Shown: piece by piece, positions 60,667-64,000 of the stretch
Layout of the letters: every line of letters begins with the position of its first letter
Numbering within the stretch: position 1 is the first letter of the stretch
From: Vitellaria paradoxa
Lineage: Eukaryota; Streptophyta; Magnoliopsida; Ericales; Sapotaceae
Direction: 5' to 3'
DNA: 64,000 nt
Assembly (NCBI GenBank): GCA_019916065.1
Contig: CM034239.1
Location: 35,240,419-35,304,418, forward strand
Notes under the pieces: model-generated
Told to the model about the DNA's origin: nothing
Databases searched by the model: none
Seen by the model: only the letters and a program-made list of their open reading frames with translations
Translations under genes and position numbers: made by a program

Positions 60667-61455
60667 GAGTGTTTAAAATGTCAAAAAGTGATAAAATTTG
60701 ATAAAAGTTATGATTTCGTAATTTATACAATGAGATAAAAAAGAAATAATTTTTAAAAATTTTTAATGTTTTTTAGAATTTTAAATAGAACCTTAGTCAA
60801 CTTAAAAGTTTATGAGCTTGTTCAAGTAGTCAGGGAAGCATTTGACTCAAAAAGATGCTCAACCAACCACGTAGTTAGTCAAGTTAAGAGTTTAAGAGCG
60901 TAATTAAATGCTTGGACGAGCACTGGACTTAAATAGATAATCTAAGTGCTTGGCTAGCCTGACACTTCATCAATTTAAGAGTTTAAGAGCATGGTTCGTT
61001 TGGATGGGCCCTTATTCAAATAAAGAAATCTAAATATTTAAGCTGAATCTGGAAAGTAAAAAATTAGTTTTTTTTTTTTTTAATTGGTTACTAACTGATT
61101 ATCAAATAGTCAACTTTTAACAAGTTAATTTTTGACTTTTTTTGTTAATTTAACATTTTCACTTTCTAAGTTTTAAAAAAAAATTTAAAATGTAAAATAA
61201 TAATTTGATCATTTAAAAAAATTAAAAAATTAATAGCCGGTAACGTAGATTTTTTCTTCTTGTTTAAACAAGCAGTTAGCTAAACACTTGGTCAACTATA
61301 TATTAGTGAGTTTAGTGTACTGAAAAATATTAAAAAATTTTAAAAATTTTTTAAAAATTATTTACTTTTATTTCACTGAATGAATTACGAGTTTATAAAT
61401 TATCTTAAATTATTAACTTTATCTCAATTTTTTGTCAATCCAAACTAAACACTTA
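60667..61455. mobile_element. large MITE with long inverted repeats
   Basis: The left arm at about 60667-60775 (GAGTGTTTAAAATGTCAAAA, AGATAAAAAAGAAATAATTT) pairs with the right arm at about 61310-61455 read on the other strand (AAGTGTTTAGTTTGGATTGA, GTGAAATAAAAGTAAATAAT). The interior repeats GAGCTTGTTCAAG, GCTTGGACGAGCAC and GTGCTTGGCTAGC words. No clear target duplication was found. It lies about 100 bp upstream of the NRPB12 leader. Confidence 0.6.
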
Positions 61456-61499
61456 TCTTATATATATTTCTAAAATTACAAGTTTATCCCTAAAATACA

Positions 61500-61734
61500 A
61501 GGGGTTAAATTCTTTGGGCTAGGGTTAATTTTGGTGTTTGGCATTTGGATTTCCCCCGCACGTCAAACCCTAATCTCCCCGAACCCTCTCGTCCCCCTTC
61601 AAGCCTGCCTTCCTCGTCTTTGTCGCTCAATCTGCCGCGATAGCAATTCCGTACCGGCGTCCCCTGTCGGCTTCGATTTTCTTCTCTTTCACGCTTGACG
61701 CCGTTTGTATTAGTGTATCGTCGATCCCGCGAAG
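61500..61734 (+). promoter_or_regulatory. NRPB12: NRPB12 core promoter and non-coding first exon
   Basis: A sharp rise in GC and CT-rich content with no ATG-led frame of note. It contains AAACCCTAA (telo-box) at about 61566-61574, a motif common near the start sites of plant ribosomal and other housekeeping genes. An exon end GCGAAG is followed by GTAATA at 61735. The transcription start is not fixed; it is probably near 61550-61600. No strong TATA box was seen. Confidence 0.6.
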
Positions 61735-63650
61735 GTAATATATCGTCAAACCCTCATTCGATCCGGGTTTTCCTTTTCTCTCTGTTTGCAAAAGCATATA
61801 TGGCAGCAGCTTCTCTTTTCTTCTGCAAATTGTTGCCTCACTTATATTTGCATTGTGGTGGTCGCTATTGAATCGAATAAAGAAAACATTCTCTCTTTGA
61901 GTTCAGTTGCAAAGTTTTACACACGATGAGGTTATATTTTGTTCAGTGAAGAACCAAACTGGAAATTTTTCCCTAGTTGGACTGGAGTTTTCTTGCTGCT
62001 TGAAGACTGTTTTTGGATTGAATTTGTACTTAACAGCAAACATTAATTAGATAGTGGGTTTGTTTATTGTCTTTTAAAACTCTCTTATCTTTTGCTGCAA
62101 TGGAAGCAAAGTATCTCTGATCATGGTACAAAATGACTGATTTACTTTGGTATAATAGAGGTCAAATAAAATTTTATTTCTGTCTGTAAGTTAAAGCCGA
62201 CTGAAGTTCTAAATAAAAAACGCGAGAACTTGATTTTAGTAAATTTGAGGACTTCTGTTAAGTTGTCGGCGGTCTAATTTGTTTAAAACCTTAAAACATA
62301 TGCATTCTAGCTACAAATTTACTGGTCACTTAACCTTTAGTTACATCAAGAAAATAAATAAAATGTAGGAACAAGCTTGCTGTGTTGTTTAGTTTGGCCA
62401 AAATATATGCATGTTAGATGCATTTTCATTCCTAAGTGCTATAAATCTATGTGACCACCATACAAATGGCAGCATTTCACTTTGTTTGACTCAAGCTGCT
62501 TCTCCTTTCCCATGTTATAACTATAATCTATAGCAGAAATTTAAATCCTAAATTAGAACCTATTATAAATGTTTTTGATGTGAGAAAGATCACAAATTTA
62601 AAGAGCATTAAGTCCTATAGCTGTTTCTTGTCATGTTGGGGATTGCTTATTTTAACTTTGTTTCTGTTATGGATTTCTTTGTAACTTTTATGGATTTCTA
62701 GGCATGGCCAATGAATTTCTGTATAACTTTTATTTGATGCTGGAGATGGTTTATTTTTAACTTTGTTTATGACATGCACGTTGCATTTTTTGGTAGCTTT
62801 CAAACTGAATAATCATGATGCTTATCCCCATCCTTGGCATTTGCTTGCTCAATGCAAAGATTTTTTTGCATGGATGACATTTTTATTTTTTTTTGGCCTT
62901 GAATTGGTATAAACTGAACAATTCAAGAGGCAAATAAAGGCCTAAGAAGATGTGCTTCACTGTTTGAGAGGCATAAAAAAAGTCTTCATGTGGCCATGTA
63001 TCAGTTTACTATGTTTGCTTGTTTTAAAGAACTTGTCAAGCAGAATTATGGGTATTTACTGGGACGGGTTGATGCTTTTGATAACTTACTTGCATAACCC
63101 ATCTCTAATCGGTTTAAACGGGACGGGACAGGTTTCGTGCATTTGGGATGGGACAAGTTCAAGTTTCCTGACTTAAACATAAATGGGCTTGGGATAGGAA
63201 CTAGAGTAAGAAAATTAAATCGGGAAAGGGTATTGTAGTTTTTGCAGGTACCCTACCCCCTGCCATCTCTCTATGTTACCGATGGGTTAAGCAATTTCTC
63301 TGAATTTGTAGATACCTTCTTAGCATGGATTGCAAGGAAAATCCAATCCTTCTTGGTCTTGAATCCAAGAAACCCAGTCCCTGTTTTGCTTGGTAGATAT
63401 TCATTGAAATAGAAAATTTAGGAAGAATTTGGTACATGGTTTCACTGTTTACTTGCTTTCTTGATATAATTCTGAAAATGGAATCTATTCCAAATGTATA
63501 TGCCATGGTTCAACTAACATATGTTTCCATCTCTTATGAATATATGTTGCCTAAATTTCTTTCAAATTTTGTTCCATGATACTGGTTTGTCATTGATAAT
63601 ATATGCAATCAAAACCCTAACTTGTTCCTTTTGTTATTGTCCTCTCACAG
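61735..63650 (+). other. NRPB12 intron in the 5' UTR
   Basis: Donor GTAATA, acceptor CCTCTCACAG. It is 1.9 kb and AT-rich. It contains a short imperfect duplication near 62635-62775 and a hAT-type end near 63245-63275. Further unseen exons are possible. Confidence 0.55.
63035..63275. mobile_element. possible truncated hAT MITE
   Basis: The right end CCCCCTGCCATCTCTCTA, reverse complemented, begins TAGAGAGATGGCAGGGGG. This resembles the termini of the 5-kb hAT at 53549-58575. The inside contains ACGGGACGGGACAGG and GGGATGGGACAAG words typical of such elements. The left end is unclear. Confidence 0.4.
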
Positions 63651-64000
63651 AGCCTGAATTTATCACTTATGGATCCTCAACCGGAGCCAGTGAGCTACAT
63701 CTGTGGAGGTTATCATTTACCATGCACTACCTGTAAAATTTATATATGGCCTTTTCATTCGGTATTTCAGTGAATAAAACAATTGTATGGTATCTCCACT
63801 GGCTATACCATTGGGAACTTGCAAGGTCTACTTGTTGATTTTCTTTTACATACAAGTATTATATAGACGCACCATTTGTTTATGGAAAATCTACATGATG
63901 TCATGCCAATTATTTTTGTTGAAGGTAAACTTAATTGGTAATTTTTTAGGGACATTAAAAATTTAAGATTAAATTCCATTTGCATAATCACTCGGTTTTG
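63651..64000 (+). CDS. NRPB12: RNA polymerase subunit 12, first coding exon (gene truncated at window end)
   Basis: The coding exon 63651-63708 has its ATG at 63669-63671 and reads MDPQPEPVSYICG plus one base of the next codon, then GTTATC. This matches the N-terminus of the plant RPB12/ABC10-alpha subunit, a ~51-residue zinc-ribbon protein shared by RNA polymerases I, II and III (and plant IV/V). The first zinc cysteine is at residue 12, and its partner would open the next exon, outside the window. In the family this small subunit binds zinc and holds the RPB3/RPB11-side assembly platform. From 63709 to the end is intron, AT-rich. The identification rests on 13 residues plus the housekeeping-type leader, so the remaining exons would settle it. 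Confidence 0.8.

Noticed and set aside
1..64000. CRISPR arrays, operons, bacterial-type genes, tRNA and rRNA genes
   Set aside because: The tandem repeats are satellite- or transposon-like and splice sites are abundant; no tRNA or rRNA motif was noticed by eye, although a covariance-model scan was not possible.

Overview
The window is nuclear DNA of a flowering plant, most likely a eudicot. It is AT-rich, has long transposon-filled introns with GT-AG splice sites, and carries plant-type transposons of nearly every order. I recognise two host genes, both on the + strand. The first is complete: a ZC3HC1/NIPA-type C3HC zinc-finger protein, orthologous to Arabidopsis IAP-LIKE PROTEIN 1. It has seven coding exons between 17969 and 43565 and a predicted product of 956 residues. 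The second is only the 5' part of the gene for RNA polymerase subunit 12 (NRPB12/RPB12). It has a non-coding first exon near 61560-61734 and a 13-codon coding exon at 63651-63708, and it runs off the right edge.

Layout. 1-10900 is repeat-derived DNA without a gene I can support. It holds CACTA-like ends, a 611-bp duplication interrupted by a small element, and a ~180-bp tandem array. 10912-17714 is one Mutator-like element (MULE) with long terminal inverted repeats. It contains a broken MuDR-type transposase, a second gene encoding a plant mobile domain (PMD) protein, and an array of about 13 short palindromes. Its right end lies about 255 bp upstream of the ILP1 start codon. 17969-43565 is ILP1. 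Its second intron (11.7 kb) has been enlarged by an antisense L1 LINE with a perfect 17-bp target-site duplication, an antisense Copia relic and a hAT-like small element.

43566-61500 is an intergenic transposon graveyard. In order it holds an RTE LINE relic, a Copia tail with a 3' LTR, a 2-kb non-autonomous hAT-like element with a Mutator-type MITE nested in it, a Copia element with gag but no recognisable pol whose 3' LTR was split by a 5-kb hAT element, a Ty3/Gypsy integrase relic, and a large inverted-repeat MITE. 61500-64000 is the NRPB12 promoter and 5' region.

The two host genes are unrelated housekeeping-type genes: a nuclear-basket-type zinc-finger protein and a shared RNA polymerase subunit. 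Apart from them, the coding content consists of decayed mobile elements. All exon coordinates were read from the sequence by splice-site and frame logic; none comes from transcripts. I saw no evidence of a new cellular system. The most informative structures are the nested insertions with legible target-site duplications, the MULE carrying a PMD gene and a palindrome array next to a host promoter, and the second zinc module of ILP1, which is interrupted by about 519 residues.
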